This document shows, in pieces, positions 1-8,291 of a DNA stretch of 64,000 nt. The stretch comes from JBBIOU01 sp037443205 (GTDB taxonomy: Bacteria > Bacteroidota > Bacteroidia > Flavobacteriales_D > UBA2798), in NCBI GenBank assembly GCA_037443205.1, contig JBBIOU010000014.1, positions 18,683-82,682 of the forward strand, in the 5' to 3' direction. A program made the position numbers and the translations under genes. Position 1 is the stretch's first letter. Every line of letters starts with the position of its first letter. Below the pieces are notes generated by a model, which saw only the letters and a list, made by a program, of their open reading frames with translations, was not told the origin of the DNA and made no database searches.

Positions 1-27
1 ATAAAATTGGTAATCTAAAATAATAAT

Positions 28-1260
28 ATGAGTGAAAAGCTAAGCAAACTAAACGAAAAGTTAGCCATACGCGATAATAAACTCAACTTATTGCTTGAAA
101 TAACTACTGCCATAAATAATAATAGCCCTACTGATAAACTACTGGATATTTTCAGCTATACATTAAAAGAGCAATTAGGAGTTACCAAAGCCATGATGTT
201 TAATTATGATAAAGAATGGAAATGCGTAATGAAATATGGCTTTAAAGGTTCTTACAAAGATATTAAACCGGCAACCGATTTTTCGGGTGTAAAACAAATG
301 ACCTTGATTGAATCATCCTCAAAAAAATCAGTAAGCTCATTTGATATGGTTATTCCAGTTTTTCATAAAAACCAGCCATTAGCTTATCTGCTTATTGGCG
401 ATTTGAGCGAAGAAGATAAAAAAATAAGCCCGGGCGTAAAACATTTTAATTTTATTCAAACCCTTGCTAATATTATTACCGTTGCCATAGAAAATAAAAG
501 ACTTGCCAAAGAATATATCAGACAAGAACGTGTAAAAAAAGAACTGGAACTGGCTGCAGAAATGCAATCTCTGCTTCTACCCGATAATTTACCTCAAAAT
601 AAAAATATTGAAATTGCAGCTAAATACATTGCTCACTTAAGTGTAGGCGGAGACTACTACGATTATATACCGATTGATGAAGATGAATTTGTATTTTGTG
701 TGGCTGATGTCTCAGGCAAAGGCATTAGTGCAGCCCTTGTAATGTCTAATTTTCAGGCAAATCTGCGTGCCCTTATTAAATATACCAATTTCGGACTGAG
801 CAAAGTTGTCGAAGAACTTAACGCTACCCTACTCAAAAATTCTAAAGGCGAACGGTTTATTACCTTATTTATCGGTCGTTATAACATCATCTCAAGAAAA
901 TTAAAATATATTAATGCCGGGCACAACCCCCCGGTATTTTGCGATAATAAATCGCACAAATTTTTACACGAAGGCTGTACCGGGATTGGTATGATTGACA
1001 GAATACCTAACATTGAAGAAGGAAGCGTATTTGTAAACAGCGGTTCGGTATTGGTATGCTACACCGATGGACTTATTGAAATAGAAGACGAAAAAAATAC
1101 GCAATTTTCATTGGATAAACTTGTAGATATTATTAAAAGTAATTTACATCAACAAAAAATAAGCAACATAAATGAGTTGATTTTTAATGCCGTTGAAAAA
1201 CACAAAGGCAACAAACCATTTGCAGACGATACTGCTTTATTTAGCATAAAATTTAAGTAA
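28..1260 (+). CDS. GAF-like plus SpoIIE/PP2C-type serine phosphatase
   Basis: A 410-residue cytoplasmic regulator. Residues about 15-165 look like a GAF-type sensor domain, followed by a short helical linker (about 160-195) and a SpoIIE/RsbU-like PPM phosphatase domain to the end. The metal-binding phosphatase motifs are visible: GGDYYD with Asp at 209, the ADVSGKG motif about residue 227-233, and CYTDGLIE near residue 350. By family knowledge such proteins dephosphorylate anti-anti-sigma (STAS) proteins in partner-switching pathways. No STAS or anti-sigma kinase gene is adjacent, so its target is unknown. The only ATG in a sensible place is at 28; the gene is complete. A second SpoIIE protein lies at 51327-54860. 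Confidence 0.85.
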   Translation: MSEKLSKLNEKLAIRDNKLNLLLEITTAINNNSPTDKLLDIFSYTLKEQLGVTKAMMFNYDKEWKCVMKYGFKGSYKDIKPATDFSGVKQMTLIESSSKKSVSSFDMVIPVFHKNQPLAYLLIGDLSEEDKKISPGVKHFNFIQTLANIITVAIENKRLAKEYIRQERVKKELELAAEMQSLLLPDNLPQNKNIEIAAKYIAHLSVGGDYYDYIPIDEDEFVFCVADVSGKGISAALVMSNFQANLRALIKYTNFGLSKVVEELNATLLKNSKGERFITLFIGRYNIISRKLKYINAGHNPPVFCDNKSHKFLHEGCTGIGMIDRIPNIEEGSVFVNSGSVLVCYTDGLIEIEDEKNTQFSLDKLVDIIKSNLHQQKISNINELIFNAVEKHKGNKPFADDTALFSIKFK

Positions 1261-1278
1261 TCAGGCATTAATAACAGA

Positions 1279-1329
1279 AATGCTTTTAGCCGCTGCTTAG
1301 CTTGTTTACAGGTAGCTATAAAAAGCATT
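1279..1329. terminator. possible imperfect hairpin between convergent genes
   Basis: AATGCTTTTAGC at 1279-1290 can pair imperfectly with GCTATAAAAAGCATT ending at 1329. It lies between two converging genes, where a bidirectional terminator would be expected. The loop is long and the pairing has a bulge, so the call is weak. Confidence 0.3.
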
Positions 1330-1388
1330 CCAAAAAAGTTTAATCCTATAAGACATTACTGTTTTGAGTAACACAAATCATATATATT

Positions 1389-1970
1389 CTATTTGATGAG
1401 ACTAAAATAATAAACCTGATTCGGGGTAACACAAGCATCCAGTTTTATATCATGCAAATGCTTGTCTTTAATTTCATCAACAGGAGGAAAAAAAGATAAA
1501 CCTATTTTTTGTGTATCGGGTTTACAAGCTGATAAAAAACGGTCGTAAAACCCTTTGCCGTAGCCTACTCTGTAACCATTCTTATCAAAACACAATAATG
1601 GCACCAAAACCATATCAAATATATCCGCATTTAGTTCTTCGCCATTTTCAGGCTCGGGAATACCCAACTTATTTACTTGTAGTTTTGTAAAATTATTGTA
1701 GCGGTAATGCTTCATAGTACCTGAATTAAAATCGCTTTTTGGCACAGCAATAGTAAGGTCTTTATAATCAGATATAAGATTTTGCAGAATATAAGAAGTA
1801 TTTACTTCGTTATTTTTTTTTATGGACAAATAGATGTGAATGTATTTTTTGTTTACGCCAAAATTATCAAAAAACAATCGTGTTATACACTTACTCATTT
1901 CCTCTATGCTTTGAGGACTTAGTCCCTTCATTTTATCGAGATATATTTTTCTTAATTGATTCTTTAGCAT
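1389..1970 (-). CDS. 5-formyltetrahydrofolate cyclo-ligase
   Basis: A 193-residue protein of the 5-FTHF cyclo-ligase (MTHFS) family, which converts 5-formyl-THF to 5,10-methenyl-THF using ATP in one-carbon metabolism. The conserved C-terminal glycine-rich signature GYGKGFYDRF is at residues 136-145, followed by the usual IGLSF segment. An N-terminal basic region (KNQLRKIYLDK) fits the family start. Length matches the family (about 180-200). It lies 2 bases downstream of the TauE-like permease gene on the same strand, so the two are probably cotranscribed, without obvious functional linkage. Confidence 0.9.
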   Translation of the reverse strand: MLKNQLRKIYLDKMKGLSPQSIEEMSKCITRLFFDNFGVNKKYIHIYLSIKKNNEVNTSYILQNLISDYKDLTIAVPKSDFNSGTMKHYRYNNFTKLQVNKLGIPEPENGEELNADIFDMVLVPLLCFDKNGYRVGYGKGFYDRFLSACKPDTQKIGLSFFPPVDEIKDKHLHDIKLDACVTPNQVYYFSLIK

Positions 1971-1972
1971 AA

Positions 1973-2743
1973 TTAAATAATACCCATTGCCAAAGCTATG
2001 GAAAATAAGATTAAAAATACAGAAACAGTATATTGCAAAAAGGAAAGTGTAATTTTTTTTAATAATTGATTACCGGCAAATGCACCCGCAAAAGCAGAAA
2101 ATACAGCACATAACAGTATGGCAAAATTAGCTTTTATAATTTCTAAATTAAAATACGATGTATAAACGAATAATCTGCCTATATCTACCATACAAGCAAT
2201 AATTATTCCTGTTGCAATAAATTGCTCTTTACTTAATCCGCTTTTTAGTAAAAAGGCGCTGCGCATGGCACCCTGATGTCCTGAAAGCCCGCCAAAGAAA
2301 CCACTTAATAATCCTCCCCAAGGCAATGCCTTTTTGCTTACTTTAAATTGCATAAACTTTATCATTTCGGCTAATGCAAAAAATATTAATAATACTGACA
2401 TTATTAATTTAAATAAGGTTACAGTGTAATGATTTCCATACAAGCTGTAATCAAACAAAACAGTATCGTTTATAGAATGTAGTACTTTAGCTCCCACAAA
2501 AGCTCCTATCAATGAGCTTATTCCAAAATAAATTATGGTTTTGACATGAATGTTTTTGAATGTTAAACTCACTTTAAACAGGTTATTTAATAAATGTACT
2601 ACGGCTGTCAGAGCAATGGCAATTTTTATTTCAAAAAAAATCATGAAAACCGGAGTGAGCAGAGTACCTAAACCAAATCCCGAGAAAAAAGTCATCAAAG
2701 ATGACAGTAAAGCGGTAAATGATATGAGTAGATAGTCGTACAA
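1973..2743 (-). CDS. TauE/SafE family membrane permease
   Basis: A 256-residue very hydrophobic protein with about seven to eight membrane spans, two homologous halves and the glycine-rich segment GGLLSGFFGGLSGHQGA at about residues 142-158 that is typical of the second half of TauE/SafE permeases. The N-terminal half has the matching GFGLGTLLTPV segment. By family, it is an inner-membrane exporter of sulfite, sulfoacetate or other small organic anions; the substrate cannot be read from sequence. A minus-strand TAAGTTTG box (2754-2761), matching the Bacteroidota -7 consensus, lies just upstream of the start, so transcription probably begins there and continues into the folate cyclo-ligase gene. 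Confidence 0.85.
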   Translation of the reverse strand: MYDYLLISFTALLSSLMTFFSGFGLGTLLTPVFMIFFEIKIAIALTAVVHLLNNLFKVSLTFKNIHVKTIIYFGISSLIGAFVGAKVLHSINDTVLFDYSLYGNHYTVTLFKLIMSVLLIFFALAEMIKFMQFKVSKKALPWGGLLSGFFGGLSGHQGAMRSAFLLKSGLSKEQFIATGIIIACMVDIGRLFVYTSYFNLEIIKANFAILLCAVFSAFAGAFAGNQLLKKITLSFLQYTVSVFLILFSIALAMGII

Positions 2744-2795
2744 AATTTTATCACAAACTTAAATATTTTGCATTTAAAAAATAAATTATTTATAA

Positions 2796-2803
2796 TATTT
2801 TTG
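2796..2803 (+). promoter_or_regulatory. Bacteroidota -7 box before the OmpA-domain gene
   Basis: TATTTTTG matches TAnnTTTG and ends 13 bases before the ATG at 2817. A TTTG at 2767-2770 could be a -33 element, but the 25-base spacing is longer than usual. Confidence 0.5.
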
Positions 2804-2816
2804 CAAAAAATTAATT

Positions 2817-4223
2817 ATGAAAACGATACAGCAATTAATTTTATTAATCACATTTTTTTCTTTTATTTTCTCTGCTGCTATTGCTCAGAATCTGGGCGAA
2901 AAAATATTAAACAATTCTAAACGTACTCTTGAAAGAAGAACAGAAAATGCAGTTGACAGAACTTTAAACAAAGGAATAGACAAGGTAGAACAAGGTGCCG
3001 AAAACACAGTAAAAGGAGACAATAAGAAAAATAAATCAAAAAAAAGCAAAGAGGTTGACGAAGAAAACTCAAATGACAAGAACAATAATCCCGATACACA
3101 AAATGATAAATCCGATAATAAAACAAATACCAATCATTCATCAAAAAAAGAAAATACCTCTCTCGCAGTATATTCAAAATTTGATTTTGTACCTGGCGAA
3201 AAAGTAATTGCGGCAGAAGATTTTTCGCAGGATGCGATAGGCGATTACCCTGCCAGATGGAATACTAACGGCTCCGGTGAAGTCGTTACGTTAAATAATT
3301 CAACCACCCGCTACCTGAAAACAAACTCGGAGTGCGTATTTTATCCGGAATGGATAAGTAATTTACCCGAAAACTTTACCGTAGAATTTGATTTATACAG
3401 CACTGAAGAGTACAGCTTTTACAGCGGATGGTTTGTGGTTGGTTTTACCAGCGAAAAAAATGTAAGCAAAAATTTTAGACAATTTGCACGATTTGGAGAT
3501 GGTCGTATTGCAAACGGTGGCGGGTTTGAAATTGGTTTACACCCGGGCAATGCAGGAAATACAGCAGGAAGAATTCATGTTCATAATTCGTTTAACAAAA
3601 CTAAAATTATAGAAAACGAAAACGAACAAAAAAGCTTTACGGTAAATAAAATTAAGAAAAACTATGTCCATGTATCTATAAGCCGGCAAAAAGGCAGAGT
3701 AAGGGTATATCTGGATGAAAATAAAGTAATAGATATTCCAAGGCTTTGCCCCGATGAAGTAACAACCCTAAACAGTATCTATTTCAGGAACGAAGGGGGC
3801 AATCCGGAAAAGGAAGCCTATTTCCTAAGCAATTTAAGCGTGGCTGTAGGTAAGCCCGATACCCGCTCCAAATTAATTACAGAAGGCAAACTCTCTACCA
3901 CAGGTATAAAATTCGATTCCGGCAGCGACCAGATAAAACCTGAATCGTATGGCACTTTAAAAGAAATTGCAGATGTGCTGAAAGAAAATTCAAACGTACG
4001 GATAAAAATTATCGGTCATACCGACAGCGATGGTAGTGCTGATGCAAACCTTGAGCTATCTAAAAAAAGAGCTGCCTCGGTTAAATCAGCTCTGGTGAAA
4101 GAATTTGGAATTGATGCCGGAAGAATGGAGACTGATGGTAAAGGTCAGAATGAACCCGTAGATACTAACAACACACCGCAAGGAAAAGCCAACAACAGAA
4201 GAGTAGAATTTATTAAACTATAA
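2817..4223 (+). CDS. OmpA-domain envelope protein with lectin-like middle region
   Basis: A 468-residue exported protein. Residues 1-23 form a signal peptide ending in AIAQ. Residues about 24-115 are a charged, low-complexity, probably helical or disordered segment rich in Lys, Asn and Asp. Residues about 125-345 form a beta-rich region resembling concanavalin/laminin-G-like folds (FSQDAIGDYPARWN, later YFRNEGGNPEKEAYFLSNL). The C-terminus (about 358-468) is an OmpA-like peptidoglycan-binding domain with the IIGHTDSDG and NRRVEF motifs. It probably tethers the outer membrane to peptidoglycan from the periplasm. It is monocistronic, divergent from the TauE-like gene. The OmpA part is secure; the role of the middle domain is not known. 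Confidence 0.85.
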   Translation: MKTIQQLILLITFFSFIFSAAIAQNLGEKILNNSKRTLERRTENAVDRTLNKGIDKVEQGAENTVKGDNKKNKSKKSKEVDEENSNDKNNNPDTQNDKSDNKTNTNHSSKKENTSLAVYSKFDFVPGEKVIAAEDFSQDAIGDYPARWNTNGSGEVVTLNNSTTRYLKTNSECVFYPEWISNLPENFTVEFDLYSTEEYSFYSGWFVVGFTSEKNVSKNFRQFARFGDGRIANGGGFEIGLHPGNAGNTAGRIHVHNSFNKTKIIENENEQKSFTVNKIKKNYVHVSISRQKGRVRVYLDENKVIDIPRLCPDEVTTLNSIYFRNEGGNPEKEAYFLSNLSVAVGKPDTRSKLITEGKLSTTGIKFDSGSDQIKPESYGTLKEIADVLKENSNVRIKIIGHTDSDGSADANLELSKKRAASVKSALVKEFGIDAGRMETDGKGQNEPVDTNNTPQGKANNRRVEFIKL

Positions 4224-4312
4224 TTAATTACTCAATAGTAAAACTGTTATATGTAATAGTAAAATATCATTAAAATTTTGTTAATTACACATCAATAGTA
4301 TTAATCAAGTTA

Positions 4313-4320
4313 TACATTTG
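4313..4320 (+). promoter_or_regulatory. -7 box (TACATTTG) before small ORF
   Basis: Matches TAnnTTTG and ends 4 bases before the GTG at 4325. A TTTG at 4277-4280 is too far away (32 bases) for a normal -33 element. If active, transcription would begin inside or at the start codon, so the real start of the small ORF may be further downstream. Confidence 0.35.
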
Positions 4321-4324
4321 TTGT

Positions 4325-4696
4325 GTGGATAATAAAGGAAGAATTTTTTCGTGCGGTCTATTAACAGTTTTGTTATGCTTTTTGCTTTTTCAGCAAAGTA
4401 TATTCACATCAATTTATAATAACACATCTCAGCACACACTTAACAAACCTTGTTTATCTATAAACAATGCTGCACCTGAAGACTATAATTCATATAGTAT
4501 TGCTGAAATGGTGCTTGAAAATGTTGAAACCGAAAGCGAAACCATTAGTTCAATAATTCAATCCTATAATGCTTATTTTTTTAAATATTTTTATTATCAG
4601 TATTTTGTACACAACAATAATATTCACCTAATCAATCCTGCAGATAATTTAGATAAACATCCGATATATTTAACCTGCCGCAATTTACGAATTTGA
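4325..4696 (+). CDS. hypothetical protein with N-terminal membrane segment
   Basis: A 123-residue ORF beginning with GTG. Residues about 9-27 are hydrophobic (CGLLTVLLCFLLFQQSIF), which could be a membrane anchor or uncleaved signal; the rest is Asn/Tyr-rich and hydrophilic with no recognised domain. The open frame and an upstream TAnnTTTG box support it being a gene, but no family is recognised. It lies between the OmpA-domain gene and the decayed IS30 element. It could be a spurious ORF in AT-rich DNA. Confidence 0.4.
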   Translation: MDNKGRIFSCGLLTVLLCFLLFQQSIFTSIYNNTSQHTLNKPCLSINNAAPEDYNSYSIAEMVLENVETESETISSIIQSYNAYFFKYFYYQYFVHNNNIHLINPADNLDKHPIYLTCRNLRI

Positions 4697-4744
4697 TTAG
4701 TACTTTATGTGAGTACAAATAATAAGCAAATTTAATTAAATTTA

Positions 4745-4761
4745 AATGGCAAGTTGCCATT
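4745..4761. repeat. 8-bp palindrome at the probable left edge of the IS30 remnant
   Basis: AATGGCAA and TTGCCATT are perfect inverted copies separated by a single G. It lies about 60 bases before the first recognisable transposase codons, the distance expected for a terminal inverted repeat of an IS30-type element. No matching right end was found by eye. Confidence 0.4.
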
Positions 4762-4809
4762 TTTCAGACAAGTACTCTTATTTGTAAATATCAATAAATT
4801 AATTATTAG

Positions 4810-5761
4810 CAACGCATTGGCATGGTAGCATTTCTCAAACAAGGGGTAAATAAGGACGAAATAGCAAAAGCGATAAAAGCTTGTCGTTTCACTTATTATA
4901 ACAAATTAATATGTATTAAGCAAAAACGAAGCGAATGCAATGCTCGATGGACTCAGCAATTGACCAAGGAATGTAAAAAAGGATTTACGCGACAAACAAA
5001 ATTAATTGAATCAGTAAAGAAAAATAGTCAGAAGATGCTTCTGATGAATCATTTTTAAGTATATCAGTTGCGATTAAAAAAATCATATAAATATGATTAA
5101 TCATCAAAATATTAACACCTACATTATTCAGGATAAAAAACAAGGATACATGTTGTATAAAAAATTATATATTGGCTGTAAGCTATTCAAAAATAAGTAT
5201 GTTAAGACAGATTATAAAAGAAAAATTCTAGTTCGGTTATCCATTGAAAAGAGCTACGAAATTATAAAAAAAAATTATAGAAGCCCGGCAGCCGAAAACA
5301 TCGTAGAAAAATGTCATGAGTTGGTGTCCATATTGTTCGGTCGGAAAAGTTATTTTACTCTGGTAGTAATATCGGATAACACGTTGTTTGAAGCCGATAA
5401 ACGAAAGATGATCAATGTTCTGCTGCCATGTAAATTATAAATACTATTACTTCGGATCATGAACGAGAGTTTTCTGAACGTCAAACAATTGAAAAAAAAT
5501 CGAATACGAATTTTTGTTTCACATGTATATACTGGTCTTGCGAAAAATGCAACATCGGATATTATAGGATTAATTCAACAATATCTTATAAATTTAATAT
5601 ACCTTAGAAAATTATCTGATGAAATGATTCGACAAATTGAAAACAAACTATATAACTGTGCGAGAAAATTTTTGCAACAGAAAAATCCATTGCAGGTTTT
5701 TTGGCAGCAACTAAATAAAATCAATATATCGTACTTGAAGCTTGAATCCGGAATTTTATGA
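4810..5761 (+). pseudogene. decayed IS30-family transposase
   Basis: Three ORF fragments together follow the order of an IS30 transposase. Residues from 4810-5058 (QRIGMVAFLKQGVNKDEIAK, then KRSECNARWTQQLTKECKKG) resemble the N-terminal helix-turn-helix. The fragment 5093-5440 carries the DYKRKI..RLSIEK start of the DDE domain and the LVSILFGRKSYFTLVV and DNTLFEADKRKM stretches. In another frame from 5443 the DNA reads TITSDHEREFSERQTI, matching the SDNGxEF block around the second catalytic Asp. The fragment 5459-5761 continues with GLIQQY, LSDEMIRQIENKLYN and RKFLQQKNPLQVF, the usual C-terminus. Stops and at least two frameshifts break it, and the DWE block is lost, so it must be inactive. 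It ends overlapping the start of dabA. The IS30 assignment is my reading of the motif order. Confidence 0.75.
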
Positions 5762-8286
5762 ATAAAGCAAATCTGCATTTATCAAATGTTGATGCAATGA
5801 CATCTTTTGAAATTGATAAGACAATTAAAAATTTAAAACATTATTTACCAAGTCAAAATCCTTTAAAAGATTTTATACATCATAATACACTTCATGCTTT
5901 TCAACATTATAATTTTCATGAAGGCTTAGAAAAAGCATCAAAAATTTTTGGCTACAAAACTTATTTAAATTTAAATGAATATAGGAATTTGTATGCAAAT
6001 GAAAAATTAAGCAAAAAGGTGTTTAAAGCCATACTTTTAGAAAAAAAAGGAGAAAAAGATTATACTGCATGGAAAAATAAATTGCTAAATACTAACTATA
6101 ATGAAAATATAGATTTTAGAATTGGTAAGCTTCGCGATAAATGGAAAAGTAATATTCAGTTTAATATAGATAAATATACTCATCCCGCTTTGTTTAGAAT
6201 AACAAGTAGCTTTTTAGATCAGGGGATTTCAATATGGAATTTTCCATCTAACGACAAAAGTTTTTTAAATGCAATTCGAGAACTTGAAAAAAATTCCTTT
6301 TCGAAAATATTTTCAAGCAAAAGAGTTGAAAAACTACTGTTAAACACGCATTTAAAAATTGACGATTTATTAAAAATTGTAGTAGGAGAAGAATCACTTT
6401 TTGAACATTACTTATTTGATCAACAATTTGCACATCCCGGATGGTCAGGAATGATTGCTGTATTAGAAGATAATCCTCAGTCGCTTTTAGATAAACGCTC
6501 GATAAGGCTTGAAGACTATATAATACTTGAATTGCTATTAGAAATTGATGCGCTTGATAAAAAATTTGGCGAAGGCAAATGGAAATCATTAAGCAATTTT
6601 ATTGAACCTAACTCAATAGAAAATTTATTTAGCGATGTAAAGCACAGCGAGTTATTTGAGGTGTATGCTTTATGGCAAGAAATATATGAATGGAGCTATT
6701 ACGACCAGGTACTTTTAGGCTTACAATCAGGTAAAGGCAATGGATTAAAAAACAAAAAAGAAGTTCAGGCAGTTTTATGTATTGATGATCGAGAGTGTTC
6801 ATTTAGAAGATACATAGAGGAAGAAATTCCTAATAGCGAAACATTTGGTACTGCAGGTTTCTTTAATGTTGAATTTTATTTCCAGCCTGAACATGGAAAA
6901 TTTTATACAAAAGTTTGCCCCGCTCCAGTTACTCCAAAAGTTTTAATAAAAGAATATGAAGCCAAAAAGCGTCATAATTCAGATTGGCAATTAAATAAAA
7001 ACGGGCAAAGCGTTTCCGGTGGATGGTTAGTCAGTCAAACACTAGGGTTTTGGTCGGCTTTAAAATTAGCTAAAAACATTTTTATGCCGGCACCATCACC
7101 TCTACATGTTTCTTCGTTTCAACATATGGACAAAAATGGTAAACTCAAAATTGAAGCCCATGATGATACACAAACATCTCATGGGCTACAGTTGGGTTTT
7201 ACTATTTCCGAAATGGCTGATAGAATAGAAGGCTTATTAAAAAGTATAGGACTTACAGATAATTTTGCACCATTAATTTACTTTATTGGTCATGGCGCAA
7301 GCAGTGTAAATAATACTCATTACGCAGGTTATGATTGCGGAGCATGCAGCGGAAGAGCAGGTTCTGTAAATGCACGTGTAGCTGCATACATGGCAAATCA
7401 TCTCAAAGTAAGATTAGAATTAAAAAATCGTGGCATCTCAATACCTGACGAAACACATTTTATTGCAGCATTACATGATACTACAAAAGATGAAATAGAA
7501 TTTTATGACGAGAATAAAATTCCAAATCAATTAATGTTAAAACATCAATATAATGTATCAAAGCTTAATGAAGCACTCGATAAAAATGCAAAGGAACGTT
7601 CCAGAAGATTTTTAATGATAAATAAAAATAAAATTGCAAAACAAATACATGAACAAGTAAAATTAAGAGCTTTATCATTATTTGAACCTCGACCTGAATG
7701 GAATCATGCTACCAATGCGTTATGTATTGTTGGAAGAAGAGAAAGCAGCAAACATCTTTTTTTAGACAGAAGAGCCTTTATGAATTCTTATGATTACTCT
7801 AAAGACTTAGATGGAAAATATTTGTTGAATATTCTTAAGGCAGTTGCCCCTGTGTGTGGAGGTATAAATCTGGAATACTATTTTTCAAAAGTAGATAATA
7901 ACAAATTAGGAGCAGGATCTAAATTACCGCATAATGTAATGGGGTTAATTGGTGTAGCAAATGGCATGGACGGAGATTTGCGACCCGGATTACCGGCTCA
8001 AATGATTAACATTCATGACCCTTTGCGTTTATTAGTTATTGTTGAACATTATCCTGAAGTAATCATCAATACTTTAAATCAACACGAGCCAACATTAGAA
8101 TGGTTTAAAAATAAATGGATTCATTTATGTGCACTTCATCCTGAAAACAAAGAATTATTTATTTATCAAAAAGATGTTTTTGTTCCATTCAAACCGGTTA
8201 ACACCGAGTTGCCGATAGCAGAAAATCTAGAACAAATTTTTGAAAGAAAATCAGGAGACTTGCCTGTGTACTTATTAAAAAACTAA
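5758..8286 (+). CDS. dabA: DabA, beta-carbonic-anhydrase-like subunit of inorganic carbon transporter
   Basis: An 842-residue protein of the DabA (DUF2309/UPF0753) family. With DabB it forms an energy-coupled dissolved-inorganic-carbon pump in which DabA is thought to hydrate CO2 vectorially on the cytoplasmic side. The four proposed zinc/active-site residues are present: Cys341 and Asp343 in LCIDDRE, His512 in IGHGASS and Cys527 in YDCGACSG, with spacing matching characterised DabA. The N-terminal LKHYLPSQNPLKDFIHHNTLHAF block is typical of Bacteroidota members. dabB starts 5 bases downstream. The ATG at 5758 overlaps the end of the IS30 remnant; the ATG at 5794 is a plausible alternative start that would remove 12 residues of possible IS origin. 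No carbonic anhydrase gene is nearby. Confidence 0.93.
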   Translation: MNKANLHLSNVDAMTSFEIDKTIKNLKHYLPSQNPLKDFIHHNTLHAFQHYNFHEGLEKASKIFGYKTYLNLNEYRNLYANEKLSKKVFKAILLEKKGEKDYTAWKNKLLNTNYNENIDFRIGKLRDKWKSNIQFNIDKYTHPALFRITSSFLDQGISIWNFPSNDKSFLNAIRELEKNSFSKIFSSKRVEKLLLNTHLKIDDLLKIVVGEESLFEHYLFDQQFAHPGWSGMIAVLEDNPQSLLDKRSIRLEDYIILELLLEIDALDKKFGEGKWKSLSNFIEPNSIENLFSDVKHSELFEVYALWQEIYEWSYYDQVLLGLQSGKGNGLKNKKEVQAVLCIDDRECSFRRYIEEEIPNSETFGTAGFFNVEFYFQPEHGKFYTKVCPAPVTPKVLIKEYEAKKRHNSDWQLNKNGQSVSGGWLVSQTLGFWSALKLAKNIFMPAPSPLHVSSFQHMDKNGKLKIEAHDDTQTSHGLQLGFTISEMADRIEGLLKSIGLTDNFAPLIYFIGHGASSVNNTHYAGYDCGACSGRAGSVNARVAAYMANHLKVRLELKNRGISIPDETHFIAALHDTTKDEIEFYDENKIPNQLMLKHQYNVSKLNEALDKNAKERSRRFLMINKNKIAKQIHEQVKLRALSLFEPRPEWNHATNALCIVGRRESSKHLFLDRRAFMNSYDYSKDLDGKYLLNILKAVAPVCGGINLEYYFSKVDNNKLGAGSKLPHNVMGLIGVANGMDGDLRPGLPAQMINIHDPLRLLVIVEHYPEVIINTLNQHEPTLEWFKNKWIHLCALHPENKELFIYQKDVFVPFKPVNTELPIAENLEQIFERKSGDLPVYLLKN

Positions 8287-8291
8287 AAACT

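Noticed and set aside
2885..3177. Antisense ORFs opposite the OmpA-protein linker
   Set aside because: Shadows of a repeated AT-rich coding segment, without start signals or family pattern.
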